A stretch of 64,000 bases of DNA, from NCBI RefSeq assembly GCF_900104785.1, contig NZ_LT629733.1:404501-468500 (forward strand), given 5' to 3'. Source of the DNA: Formosa sp. Hel1_31_208 (GTDB lineage Bacteria > Bacteroidota > Bacteroidia > Flavobacteriales > Flavobacteriaceae). The first letter of the stretch is position 1. The number at the start of each line of letters is the position of its first letter. Below, piece by piece: positions 1 to 8,639 of the stretch. The notes beneath the pieces were generated by a model. The model was not told the origin of the DNA, ran no database searches, and saw only the letters and a list, made by a program, of their open reading frames with translations. The translations under genes and the position numbers were made by a program.

Positions 1-629
1 TTTGTAGCAACCTCACTATGATCTTCACCATCGGAAATAATAATTAGAACTCGATTGGTTTGCTCTTCGTCATCAAAATAGGTTTTTGCTAATTCTATAG
101 CTTCATTGATGGCCGTTCCTTGAGACGACAACATATCTGTATTCATGTTTTGAAGAAACATTTTAGCCGAAGCATAATCGGTAGTAATCGGCAACTGAGG
201 AAAAGCTTTCCCCGCGTATGCAATAATCCCAACCCGATCGCTGGCTAAATTATTAATAATCTGTGACACCAATTGTTTTGATTTCTCTAAACGATTAGGA
301 GCAATATCTTCAGCAAGCATACTTTTAGATACATCAACGGCAAATACAATATCTACACCTTGACGCTTGACCGTTTCTAGCTTAGTACCTATTTTAGGAT
401 TAACTAGGGCAATGGATAAACATGCAAAAGCCAGACTGAGCATTACAACCTTTAAAACCGATTTAAAAAACGATTGGTTCGGACTTAAACGTTTCAACAA
501 TTTGTTAGAGGCAAAACGTTTTTGTGCTCTATATTTCCAAAATTGAAGTATAGCAAAAAAGAAGATAATTACTGGTATCACCAGCAAAACCCAAAACCAA
601 ACTTTTTCCTCTAATTGAAAATCAAACAT
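1..629 (-). CDS. batB: BatB-like VWA-domain membrane protein, 3' part cut by window edge
   Basis: Reverse translation from the ATG at 627-629 gives an open frame of about 209 codons running off the left edge, so the C-terminus is missing. It has an N-terminal membrane segment (about residues 11-30), a second one (about 60-76), and a von Willebrand A domain whose metal-binding MIDAS motif DxSxS is D99-V-S-K-S103. A later ISDGED stretch fits the same fold. It starts 5 bases after the batA stop, in the same operon as moxR, DUF58 and batD-like genes. Bat proteins of Bacteroidetes are inner-membrane VWA proteins linked to stress or oxygen tolerance, with an unclear molecular role. The BatB rather than BatA label comes from its position after the first VWA gene. 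Confidence 0.88.
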   Translation of the reverse strand, partial: MFDFQLEEKVWFWVLLVIPVIIFFFAILQFWKYRAQKRFASNKLLKRLSPNQSFFKSVLKVVMLSLAFACLSIALVNPKIGTKLETVKRQGVDIVFAVDVSKSMLAEDIAPNRLEKSKQLVSQIINNLASDRVGIIAYAGKAFPQLPITTDYASAKMFLQNMNTDMLSSQGTAINEAIELAKTYFDDEEQTNRVLIIISDGEDHSEVAT

Positions 630-634
630 AATTT

Positions 635-1639
635 TTATACAAAACTTCTAAAAACAGTCATTCTTAATACGGCTTCTATGAACATTAAACCTAAAGCAAT
701 TAAAACCAACGGCCGATATTTTTCATCGTATGTGGTGTATTTAATCTCTTCTATTTCTGTTTTTTCAAGTTTATTTATTTCGTTATAAATCTCTTTTAAT
801 TTCTTATTATTAGTGGCTCTAAAGTATTTTCCACCTGTGACATCTGCAATTTCATTCAGTAGGTCTTCATCAATTTCAACCTGCACGCGTTTGTATTGAA
901 ATGTCCCATTTCTATTGATAGAATATGGAGACAATGCCATACCATTTGTACCTAGACCAATGGTATATACTTTAATACCATACTCAACCGCTAATTCACT
1001 AGCAATTTTCGGATCAATAAAGCCAGAATTATTGACACCATCAGTCAATAGAATAATCACTTTACTTTTAGCCTTACTATCTTTTATTCGATTTACCGAA
1101 GTCGCTAACCCCATTCCAATCGCTGTTCCACCTTCAATAATTGTATTGTACTTAATATCTCTTAATGACCTTAGCACTATACCCTTATCACTGGTAATCG
1201 GTGTTTTCGTATAGCTTTCTCCTGCATATTCTACAAGCCCAATTCTATCATTTGGTCGTCCTTGAATAAATTCGGAAGCAACCTTTTTTAAGGCTTCTAA
1301 ACGGTTTGGCAAGAGGTCTTTAGCCAGCATACTTGCTGAAACATCAATAGCCATTATGATATCAATACCTTTAGTGGTTTTCGTTCTAGTCGTTTCGTCT
1401 GAAGTTCTAGGTCTAGCTAATGCCGTAATTAAAAATGCTAAGGCTAATAATCGAAAAACAAAAAGCAAAGGACGTAATTTTGGCAATAGAGAATTCCCTA
1501 CTTTAAATCCTTTAATACTAGATATTTTTAACTCAGCAGTTTGACGGTTACGTTTAAAAAAGTACCATAAAACAGCTATTGGAAGTAGTAAAAACAGCCA
1601 AAAAAATTCCTTATTTAAAAACTCTATCCCTTCAAACAT
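635..1639 (-). CDS. batA: BatA-like VWA-domain membrane protein
   Basis: A 334-residue protein with membrane segments near residues 12-28 and 56-75, a von Willebrand A domain with MIDAS motif D99-V-S-A-S103 and LLTDGVNNSG later in the fold, and a C-terminal membrane segment (about 309-328). This is the standard BatA layout: two N-terminal helices, a periplasmic VWA domain and one C-terminal anchor. Its ATG shares one base with the stop of the upstream gene (TGATG), which suggests translational coupling, and batB follows 5 bases after its stop. In this family the VWA domain probably binds partners through Mg2+, with the MoxR ATPase acting as chaperone; that is family knowledge, not visible here. 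Confidence 0.9.
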   Translation of the reverse strand: MFEGIEFLNKEFFWLFLLLPIAVLWYFFKRNRQTAELKISSIKGFKVGNSLLPKLRPLLFVFRLLALAFLITALARPRTSDETTRTKTTKGIDIIMAIDVSASMLAKDLLPNRLEALKKVASEFIQGRPNDRIGLVEYAGESYTKTPITSDKGIVLRSLRDIKYNTIIEGGTAIGMGLATSVNRIKDSKAKSKVIILLTDGVNNSGFIDPKIASELAVEYGIKVYTIGLGTNGMALSPYSINRNGTFQYKRVQVEIDEDLLNEIADVTGGKYFRATNNKKLKEIYNEINKLEKTEIEEIKYTTYDEKYRPLVLIALGLMFIEAVLRMTVFRSFV

Positions 1640-3303
1640 CAGTCTTCCACTTTTTTAAGTTCTACAGAATTTAAAACGCGATCTATAATTTGGTCAGCAT
1701 ACTCGTTTTCATTATTCCATACCAAGGCAATTTTCTGCATCACAGATTTGTCATCGGCTACAAAAATGAGAATGACATATTCCCCTGAACGGTATTCGTC
1801 TTTAATATTCGTAGGAAATTCTCCCGTTCCAAATATCTTTATACCTTCAGCCGCATTTGGTGTAATGAATTGTTCTTGTTTGACAAGTAAATTTCTTGCC
1901 CCATTTTTTTCAAACGTTTGTATTGTTTCTTCAACCGCTCCATTCACATCTATTTCTTCATTTTCCTTCAACTCGTATCTCGTTGTTCCCACACTAATGT
2001 CAAATGCCGAATCCGTATCGCCATAGGCGAAGGCAACACGTTGAAGCGCTTGTGTACTATCTATGGCCTGTAACTCTATACGCTCTAAGACTTCTGGTGT
2101 TGAAATCATTATTGGTGGAATACCATACTCACTTCTCACCCAATCACCTTCAAGCAACGATTTATCTTCGTCACCAATGATGGTATCAACTACGTATTTA
2201 AATCCGTATTTCACCCCAAACCCAACAAAAGTTGCTGTTAATATCAATATACTTGCAGCTATGGTAATCCAAATTTTTTCACGTTTCTTTTTACGTTTCT
2301 GTTGCTCTCTATATTGTTGATTCAGTAATTTTTCCTCTTCAGTTGGCTCAGGCAATGCTTCCTTAACCTGATCAATTTCAGTATCAATAGTCGCTCTGTC
2401 CAGCTTTGCCAATTCAATATCTGGAGCAGACTTTGCGAATTTAACCAAATCGGCTCGTTGCAATATGGTTTGAATATTATCAATGTCAGCTTTACTTAAA
2501 TCAATTTTATTGGCGTCGCTTAATAAATTCAAACGGTCTATCAACTCATCAGTTGTGCTTTCAAGTGCCCGATGGTAGACTTTTTCATCCAAATACTTTC
2601 TAATAATAAAGGTGAGTTCAGAGTAATATCCTTTCAATTCTGATTTCTGAAGATAGTCACTTTCATCTAATTTTTTTAGTGCTAACTTGGCTCTATCATA
2701 AGGAGGAAGCATAGCAATCTCTTCTTCCTCTGTTAATGGCTTTTTTCTCCAAATGAACCAATACAGAAGAAACACCACTAAAGCCAAAGCCAAACCTATT
2801 ATGATTGCATACTTCCACCAATCACTTGATGCTTTCTCTACCTGAATCATGGGTTTGATATCATAGAGCTTCTGCTTGGTTGTATCAACCGCCACAGTAC
2901 TCACCTGAATTTGTAATGAATCTGTGTAAAAGATTCTATCACCTATAATGATTTTTTGCTTCGGAATGGTATAACGACCAGAATCAAACTGCGTTAATCC
3001 GTATTTTTTAATGAACTGAAACTTGGTATTATTCTTTGTGGTATCTACCTTATAAGATTCAATCATTTCCAAAGGCAAAAAAGTTTGACCTTCTGGAAAC
3101 ACAACTACATCTATGGTATCGACTGCAACCTCAATTTTATAAGTTATCTGTTCACCTATTCTAATTTTAGTGGTATCTATCGAGGATTTAACTTGAGCAT
3201 ATGAGTATGCTGACCACAGAAAAAAGAGTATAAAAAATACCACTGACAATGGACCTCCAAAGACAGTAATATTTCTATTCAACATTTTAAAATTGTTAAT
3301 CAT
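1639..3303 (-). CDS. BatD-like membrane protein of the Bat operon
   Basis: A 554-residue protein with an N-terminal signal or anchor (about residues 15-36), a periplasmic beta-rich BatD-type domain (about 38-155), a transmembrane helix (about 165-186), a charged cytoplasmic middle part with the acidic LTEEEEIAMLP start (about 190-345), another transmembrane helix (about 347-366), and a C-terminal domain of about 180 residues rich in beta strands. The N-terminal half resembles BatD/DUF4381-type proteins found between DUF58 and BatA in Bacteroidetes. It lies 8 bases after the DUF58 gene and overlaps batA by one base, so it is in the operon. The C-terminal domain is not one I can name. An alternative start is the Met at residue 7. 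Confidence 0.75.
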   Translation of the reverse strand: MINNFKMLNRNITVFGGPLSVVFFILFFLWSAYSYAQVKSSIDTTKIRIGEQITYKIEVAVDTIDVVVFPEGQTFLPLEMIESYKVDTTKNNTKFQFIKKYGLTQFDSGRYTIPKQKIIIGDRIFYTDSLQIQVSTVAVDTTKQKLYDIKPMIQVEKASSDWWKYAIIIGLALALVVFLLYWFIWRKKPLTEEEEIAMLPPYDRAKLALKKLDESDYLQKSELKGYYSELTFIIRKYLDEKVYHRALESTTDELIDRLNLLSDANKIDLSKADIDNIQTILQRADLVKFAKSAPDIELAKLDRATIDTEIDQVKEALPEPTEEEKLLNQQYREQQKRKKKREKIWITIAASILILTATFVGFGVKYGFKYVVDTIIGDEDKSLLEGDWVRSEYGIPPIMISTPEVLERIELQAIDSTQALQRVAFAYGDTDSAFDISVGTTRYELKENEEIDVNGAVEETIQTFEKNGARNLLVKQEQFITPNAAEGIKIFGTGEFPTNIKDEYRSGEYVILIFVADDKSVMQKIALVWNNENEYADQIIDRVLNSVELKKVED

Positions 3304-3311
3304 AACTCTTA

Positions 3312-4181
3312 TTATCCTCTTCTTTTAAAATAACCTAATAACTTTTTAACATAACTCTCATCAACGCGACAATCTATAGTCCCTGAGCCAGATTTTGTAA
3401 AAGTTTCTTTGTAATATTCTACCTTTGATCTGTAGTATTTGCCATAGTTTAATCGCACTGTATTTGATGCTGTATTAACCAATGCGAGTTCTCCAGTTTC
3501 TTCATCTTCCATTTGTACCATTCCAATATTTGGAATTTCAACTTCACGCCTATCATAAACTCTAATTCCAGTAATATCGTGACGCCCAGCAGAAATTTTT
3601 AGATTTTGCTTGTACTCATCATCTGTAATAAAATCACTTAATACAAATACAATCGCTTTCTTTTTCATCACATTAGATAAAAATTTAAGTGCTTCGGAAA
3701 TATTAGTCAGTTTACTTTTAGGTTCAAATTCAATGAGTTCGCGTATAATACGAAGCACATGAGAACGTCCTTTTTTGGGTGGAATATATAATTCAATCTC
3801 ATCTGAAAACAGAATGAGTCCTATTTTATCATTATTTTGTGTGGCTGAAAAGGCTAGAGTAGCAGCGATTTCAGTAACAATTTCATTTTTAAATTGATCT
3901 ACGGTTCCGAACAGTTTTGAACCCGAAATATCTACCATAAGCATCATAGTTAGCTCACGTTCTTCTTCAAATACTTTAATATAAGGTTCGTTATAACGGG
4001 CCGTAACGTTCCAATCAATATTGCGCACATCGTCTCCAAACTGATATTGTCTTACTTCAGAAAATGTCATCCCTCGTCCTTTGAAGGTCGAGTGATATTC
4101 ACCACCAAAGATATGATCAGACAAACGACGTGTCTTAATCTCAATCTTTCGTACTTTCTTTAGTAATTCCTTAGTATCCAT
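3312..4181 (-). CDS. DUF58 domain-containing protein
   Basis: A 289-residue cytoplasmic protein without a membrane segment. It has the DUF58 signature around residues 46-58 (QFGDDVRNIDWNV) followed by a VWA-like fold with MIDAS-type D84-I-S-G-S88. DUF58 proteins nearly always sit next to a MoxR ATPase and Bat-type VWA proteins, as here: moxR is 111 bases upstream and the BatD-like gene is 8 bases downstream. The molecular role of DUF58 is not settled; it is probably an adaptor between the ATPase and membrane VWA partners. Full length for the family, with no defect seen. Confidence 0.9.
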   Translation of the reverse strand: MDTKELLKKVRKIEIKTRRLSDHIFGGEYHSTFKGRGMTFSEVRQYQFGDDVRNIDWNVTARYNEPYIKVFEEERELTMMLMVDISGSKLFGTVDQFKNEIVTEIAATLAFSATQNNDKIGLILFSDEIELYIPPKKGRSHVLRIIRELIEFEPKSKLTNISEALKFLSNVMKKKAIVFVLSDFITDDEYKQNLKISAGRHDITGIRVYDRREVEIPNIGMVQMEDEETGELALVNTASNTVRLNYGKYYRSKVEYYKETFTKSGSGTIDCRVDESYVKKLLGYFKRRG

Positions 4182-4185
4182 TGTT

Positions 4186-4211
4186 TCAGTTTGCAGTGGT
4201 CAGTTTGCGGT
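4186..4211. repeat. Short 14-base direct repeat between moxR and DUF58
   Basis: CAGTTTGCAGT at 4187-4197 is followed by CAGTTTGCGGT at 4201-4211, a 14-base period in the spacer between the DUF58 start and the moxR stop. Similar CAGTTTGC-type short repeats are scattered between genes in flavobacterial genomes (recollection, unchecked). No hairpin or T-run, so not a terminator. Confidence 0.45.
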
Positions 4212-4292
4212 TAGCCGTCCTAAATGGCATTAATTAGTATCAAGTTTTAGTCATGTTTAACGACATACTTGCTTATAAATACGCTCTACTGA

Positions 4293-5294
4293 TTAAGGTA
4301 CTTCGATTTCGTTAACTATCTTATTGATAATATCTTCTGAGGTTACATTTTCGGCCTCTGCTTCGTAAGTAATTCCAATTCTATGACGTAATACATCATG
4401 AACAACAGCTCTCACATCCTCAGGTATGACGTAACCTCTGCGTTTAATAAACGCATAACATTTTGCCGCTATTGCTAAATTGATACTTCCACGTGGAGAG
4501 GCGCCAAAAGAAATAAGCGGTTTTAAATCGGCTAATCGATATTGGTCTGGATAACGAGTTGCGAAGATAATATCGAGAATATATTTCTCAATCTTTTCAT
4601 CCATATAGACCTCTCTTACAACCTCTTGCGCTTTTAATATTTGAGAGACTGAAACGACAGGGTTTACTTTATCCCAAGCTCCTTTAAGATTAGCTCTCAT
4701 AATAAGTTGTTCTTCTTTTTGCTTAGGGTAATCTATAACTGTTTTTAACATAAAACGATCAACCTGTGCTTCTGGTAGTGGGTAGGTTCCTTCTTGCTCT
4801 ACCGGGTTTTGAGTGGCCATTACTAAGAATGGTTTATCTAAAATGAACGTCTCATCTCCAATGGTTACTTGCTTTTCCTGCATGGCTTCCAGCAAAGCCG
4901 ATTGTACTTTGGCTGGTGCTCTATTGATTTCATCTGCCAAAACAAAATTTGCGAAAATGGGTCCTTTCTTAATCGAAAAGTCATTGACTTTCATATTGTA
5001 AATCATGGTACCAACAACATCTGCTGGTAATAAATCTGGAGTAAATTGAATTCTACTAAAGCTTCCATCTATAGCTTTTGCCAAGGTATTAATCGCTAGT
5101 GTTTTAGCTAGCCCAGGAACACCTTCAAGTAAAATGTGTCCTTGACCCAATAAGCCAATGAGCAATCGCTCTACCATGTGTTTTTGTCCAACGATGACTT
5201 TGTTCATTTCCATCATTAACAAATCAACAAAAGCACTTTCCTTCTCTATTTTTTCATTAATGCTCTTAATGTCAATTGTACCAGTTTCTTCCAT
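4293..5294 (-). CDS. MoxR-family AAA+ ATPase
   Basis: A 333-residue AAA+ ATPase. The Walker A motif is GVPGLAKT (residues 58-65) and Walker B is in VLADEINRA (about 118-126), followed by the typical LLEAMQE sensor region and an ATQNP sensor 1 motif. This is the standard MoxR layout (AAA_3 domain plus lid domain) and length. MoxR ATPases act as chaperones for VWA-domain proteins; the DUF58, BatD-like, BatA and BatB genes follow on the same strand. It is the first gene of the operon. The spacer upstream (5295-5424) shows no clear TAnnTTTG element. Confidence 0.93.
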   Translation of the reverse strand: MEETGTIDIKSINEKIEKESAFVDLLMMEMNKVIVGQKHMVERLLIGLLGQGHILLEGVPGLAKTLAINTLAKAIDGSFSRIQFTPDLLPADVVGTMIYNMKVNDFSIKKGPIFANFVLADEINRAPAKVQSALLEAMQEKQVTIGDETFILDKPFLVMATQNPVEQEGTYPLPEAQVDRFMLKTVIDYPKQKEEQLIMRANLKGAWDKVNPVVSVSQILKAQEVVREVYMDEKIEKYILDIIFATRYPDQYRLADLKPLISFGASPRGSINLAIAAKCYAFIKRRGYVIPEDVRAVVHDVLRHRIGITYEAEAENVTSEDIINKIVNEIEVP

Positions 5295-5424
5295 TATTCA
5301 ATAAATTTTAAAGCTGTGATTTTCACGGTTTAATTATGAACCGCAAATTGTTGATTTTTTTGCTGTCTTGCTGTTAATAATTGGTTAAAACTTCATGGTA
5401 TACTGAACTTTTGAAAGATTTCAT

Positions 5425-5460
5425 AAAAAAAGAGCAATACGAAATGTGTTGCTCTTTTTT
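5425..5460 (-). terminator. Rho-independent terminator after the DUF4382 genes
   Basis: A 12-base stem (5425-5436 pairing with 5449-5460, core AGAGCAA/TTGCTCT) with a run of T on the minus strand after the hairpin. It lies 20 bases past the stop of the gene ending at 5480. Confidence 0.88.
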
Positions 5461-5479
5461 AAAATTATTATTGATATTA

Positions 5480-6283
5480 TTACATAAGTTCAATTATACC
5501 TATATCCGTATTTTCACCAATAAGTACCTGAATATCTTCAATAATTAAATCATTTAAATCGGATGAGGGGTCAGGATTTATACTTAAATTAAAAATCCCT
5601 TCGGGTAAGCCAACTAATAAGAAATTTCCATTTGCATCAGTGAAAGTTGAAACTTCTTGATCATCGATATTAATAATTATTTCAGTTAATACACTCGATG
5701 GAGTAATAGTCCCACTAATAGTACCTGAAGTAATTTCTGGAATAGCTCTAATCACGGGTTTTAATATTATATTACTAGAATTCCCAGCATTTACAATAGA
5801 TTCATCAACATTAAAATCAAGTAAAAAGGTATATTCAAAATTTGGTAACAACTCTTCATTGACTTGAATCTTCAATCCTGATTGTTGGGCACTAGGAGTT
5901 GATAAAGGAAATTCTTCACCATCTATTACTATTGTGTTATTGTCTCCAAGAACAAGTCTTATTTGATTTAATGTTCCTGATGGTATCTGATAATTATCAG
6001 CTAGAAGAACATTTACGCCTCCTGTTAATTCCAATAGATTATAAATTCCGGTGTTAATAGCTTCAAGGCTTTGCCAGCCATTTTCAGAATCATCATCATT
6101 ATTTAATTTTACGAGTATATCGACCACATCAACATAAACAAACTCATAATCTCCAGGGGCGTCTGATAGTTTCACCGTTATTTTAGAACTCCCTGTTGAT
6201 ATATTTGAGTTAGTATTGTTGGAGCACCCCGAAAATAAAAATATCATTATTAAGAGGTTGGAATAGATTTTGTTTTTAAACAT
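5480..6283 (-). CDS. DUF4382 lipoprotein with C-terminal carboxypeptidase-regulatory-like domain
   Basis: A 267-residue lipoprotein. The N-terminal signal ends in the lipobox LFSGC (Cys at about residue 20). Residues about 33-190 match the DUF4382 pattern (VKLSDAPGDYEFVYVDVVDI at the start, then a GxYNLLELTGG and a QIRLVLGDNN segment). The last 75 residues look like a carboxypeptidase-regulatory-type beta-sandwich (GTISGTITP, then DANGNFLLVGLPEG). Probably displayed on the outer membrane or periplasmic side; function unknown. It lies 46 bases after a second, shorter DUF4382 gene and ends in a strong terminator, so the pair is probably one transcript. Confidence 0.85.
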   Translation of the reverse strand: MFKNKIYSNLLIMIFLFSGCSNNTNSNISTGSSKITVKLSDAPGDYEFVYVDVVDILVKLNNDDDSENGWQSLEAINTGIYNLLELTGGVNVLLADNYQIPSGTLNQIRLVLGDNNTIVIDGEEFPLSTPSAQQSGLKIQVNEELLPNFEYTFLLDFNVDESIVNAGNSSNIILKPVIRAIPEITSGTISGTITPSSVLTEIIINIDDQEVSTFTDANGNFLLVGLPEGIFNLSINPDPSSDLNDLIIEDIQVLIGENTDIGIIELM

Positions 6284-6329
6284 GATTATAACTTTATAAT
6301 ATATACGAACAAAGACTGAAAATAGATGA

Positions 6330-6899
6330 TTAAAACAATTGAAACTGTCTTAAAGTCACACTGGTTTTAGGCCTTAGCTGAGCCATACCATCTAAAATAA
6401 TAATAGATTCTGGTATATCAAATTCAATCACAAACTCATAAATCTTATTAGAATTCAATTCTTTATCGACCAAATTTACAGTTGCACCCTGCAATTCTGG
6501 AGCCATGACTAAATCATAGTTCAAACCTTGGTTTATTAAAGAATTATTCTCTCCTAAAATCAGTTTCAAATTATAAATATGACTTAGTGATACTTCATCA
6601 AAATCAACAAGCGTGACCACCCGATCTCCAATGATTTGACAAAAATCATGAATTCCCATATTTACGGTATTCAAACTTATCCAAGCGTCTGCATCTGTGG
6701 CATCAGCCTTTACCTGAAATTGAATATCAGATATTTCAATATTTACATGACTAAATTGGCTTGGCAAACCTGTTAATTTTATAGTAACAAGCGCACTATT
6801 AGAGTATGTTTCAGTTTCATATTCCTTCGAGCAACTACTCAATGTAAGTGTGATAAGCACACTGTAAAAAAGTGCTTTGTAGGTTGTAATTAATTTCAT
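6330..6899 (-). CDS. DUF4382 lipoprotein, short form
   Basis: A 189-residue lipoprotein with signal peptide and lipobox TLSSC (Cys at about 23), followed by a single DUF4382 domain. Shared landmarks with the downstream paralogue are VTIKLTGLPSQFSHVNIEI near the start and the LKLILGENNSLI segment. It lacks the C-terminal regulatory-like domain of its neighbour. Its stop is 46 bases before the next start, and the two are probably co-transcribed. Function unknown. The pair looks like an old tandem duplication: the fold is the same but identity is low. Confidence 0.82.
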   Translation of the reverse strand: MKLITTYKALFYSVLITLTLSSCSKEYETETYSNSALVTIKLTGLPSQFSHVNIEISDIQFQVKADATDADAWISLNTVNMGIHDFCQIIGDRVVTLVDFDEVSLSHIYNLKLILGENNSLINQGLNYDLVMAPELQGATVNLVDKELNSNKIYEFVIEFDIPESIIILDGMAQLRPKTSVTLRQFQLF

Positions 6900-6945
6900 G
6901 ATTTGGGATTAATAATTATTACAAGGCAATGATAGTCTCTTCTTT

Positions 6946-6953
6946 TAGATTTG
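6946..6953 (+). promoter_or_regulatory. -7 promoter element (TAGATTTG)
   Basis: TAGATTTG fits the Bacteroidetes -7 consensus TAnnTTTG. It lies about 50 bases before the GTG start at 7004. No clear TTG -33 box was found. Confidence 0.5.
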
Positions 6954-7003
6954 TCTATTTTTATACATGAATTACAAAAAAACCCTTATAAACTGAAAAA
7001 AAA

Positions 7004-7867
7004 GTGAATTATTCTCGATTAATTGCAGGCACCATGACATGGGGGCTTTGGGGGAAACAGTTTCAAAAATCAGAAATGATTGACCTCATACAGCACTGTA
7101 TTGAACAACAAATCACCACATTTGATCATGCTGACATATATGGTGGTTATACGACTGAAGCAGATTTTGGTAACGCATTTAAAGACAGCAGTATCAAAAG
7201 AGATGAGATATCGCTTATTAGTAAATGTGGTATACAACATTTAGGCGGTAATCGAATTAATACTGTAAAACATTATAACTACAGCAAAGCTTATATTATC
7301 TGGTCGGTAGAAGAATCATTAAGACATTTAAAAACAGACTATCTCGATCTTTTGTTATTGCATCGACCAAGTCCATTAATGCAGCCAGATGATATCGCTG
7401 AGGCTATTTCAGAATTGAAATTTAAAGGTTTAATTCGCGATTTTGGCGTGTCCAACTTTTCGCCATCACAAGTCGAATTATTAAGAAAATCTACAGATGT
7501 TTCGGTTAATCAAATCGAATTTTCGTTAACCCATCATTCAGCCATGCACAACGGTTGGTTAGATCATATGATTACCAACGCGATCACGCCAATGGCATGG
7601 TCACCTTTAGGACACACTTTTAAAGAAGATACTGAACAAACAAGACGCATTCACAAACAACTTGGTGAATTACTCGAAAAATATGATGCTACAGAGGATC
7701 AATTATTATTAGCTTGGATATTAAAACATCCAGCACAGATTCATCCAGTTATTGGAACAACAAACAAAAAACGAATTGTTAACGCCTCCAAAGCTTTAGC
7801 GATAAACTTAGAATTAGAGGATTGGTTCAAAATACTAGTGGCTTCTCAAGGTCACAAAGTCCCTTAA
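7004..7867 (+). CDS. Aldo/keto reductase, YdhF type
   Basis: A 287-residue NADPH-dependent aldo/keto reductase, probably cytosolic. The catalytic tetrad can be read as D41, Y46 (in DHADIYGGY), K74 (in ISKCG) and H119 (in LLLLHRP). The RLIAGTMTWG start and the HKVP end closely match the layout of E. coli YdhF, an oxidoreductase of unknown substrate. The start is GTG; no upstream ATG is available in frame. It is first in a plus-strand operon with a short-chain dehydrogenase 15 bases downstream and an AlbA_2-type protein after that. Substrate unknown; carbonyl detoxification is a guess. Confidence 0.88.
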   Translation: MNYSRLIAGTMTWGLWGKQFQKSEMIDLIQHCIEQQITTFDHADIYGGYTTEADFGNAFKDSSIKRDEISLISKCGIQHLGGNRINTVKHYNYSKAYIIWSVEESLRHLKTDYLDLLLLHRPSPLMQPDDIAEAISELKFKGLIRDFGVSNFSPSQVELLRKSTDVSVNQIEFSLTHHSAMHNGWLDHMITNAITPMAWSPLGHTFKEDTEQTRRIHKQLGELLEKYDATEDQLLLAWILKHPAQIHPVIGTTNKKRIVNASKALAINLELEDWFKILVASQGHKVP

Positions 7868-7882
7868 CATTAAAAAACAACT

Positions 7883-8632
7883 ATGAATAAAACAGCATTA
7901 ATTACTGGTGCAACGAGCGGAATTGGCAGCGCGACTGCTCATGAATTTGCTAAACACGGTATCAAATTGATACTCTGTGGCAGACGACAAGAGCGTTTGG
8001 ATGCCATACAAAAAGCCCTAAGTAAGAAAACCGAAGTCCATACTCTAAACTTTGATGTGAGAGATAAAAAAACCACACTAGAAGCGATTGCTTCTTTGCC
8101 TAATGACTTCAAACACATTGACATTTTAATTAATAATGCAGGAAATGCACATGGTTTCGACCCAATACAAACTGGAGACCTTGAGGATTGGGATGCTATG
8201 ATGGATATTAATGTAAAAGGTTTGCTTTATGTGAGTAAAGCCATCATTCCGCAAATGACAGAACGCCAAAGTGGTCATATCATTAATATAGGTTCTTCCG
8301 CTGGTAAAGAAGTGTATCCAAAAGGCAATGTCTATTGTGGTAGCAAACATGCTGTCTTAGCCATTACTGAAGGAATGCGAATTGATTTAAATCCCTTTGG
8401 TATAAAAGTTTCGGCAGTAAATCCTGGGCTTGTAGAAACTGAGTTCTCTAAAGTGCGATTTAAAGGTGATGCCATTGCCGAAAATGTTTATAAAGGCTAT
8501 AAAGCGTTACAACCAGAAGATATAGCTGATGTTATTTATTTTACCATTTCACGGCCTGCACATGTCAATATCGCCGACGTTTTAATGTTTTGCACAGCAC
8601 AAGCAAATTCGACTATAGTGCACAAGTCTTAA
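7883..8632 (+). CDS. Short-chain dehydrogenase/reductase, YdfG type
   Basis: A 249-residue classical SDR. Cofactor motif TGATSGIG (8-15), NNAG (84-87), catalytic S138/S139, Y151 and K155 (in YCGSK). The basic CGRRQERL stretch after the second strand suggests NADP(H). The layout, including PGLVETEFS, resembles E. coli YdfG (3-hydroxy acid dehydrogenase/malonic semialdehyde reductase), but substrate specificity cannot be read from sequence. It lies between the aldo/keto reductase (15 bases) and the AlbA_2 gene (7 bases) and is surely co-transcribed with both. Confidence 0.9.
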   Translation: MNKTALITGATSGIGSATAHEFAKHGIKLILCGRRQERLDAIQKALSKKTEVHTLNFDVRDKKTTLEAIASLPNDFKHIDILINNAGNAHGFDPIQTGDLEDWDAMMDINVKGLLYVSKAIIPQMTERQSGHIINIGSSAGKEVYPKGNVYCGSKHAVLAITEGMRIDLNPFGIKVSAVNPGLVETEFSKVRFKGDAIAENVYKGYKALQPEDIADVIYFTISRPAHVNIADVLMFCTAQANSTIVHKS

Positions 8633-8639
8633 TAAACCC

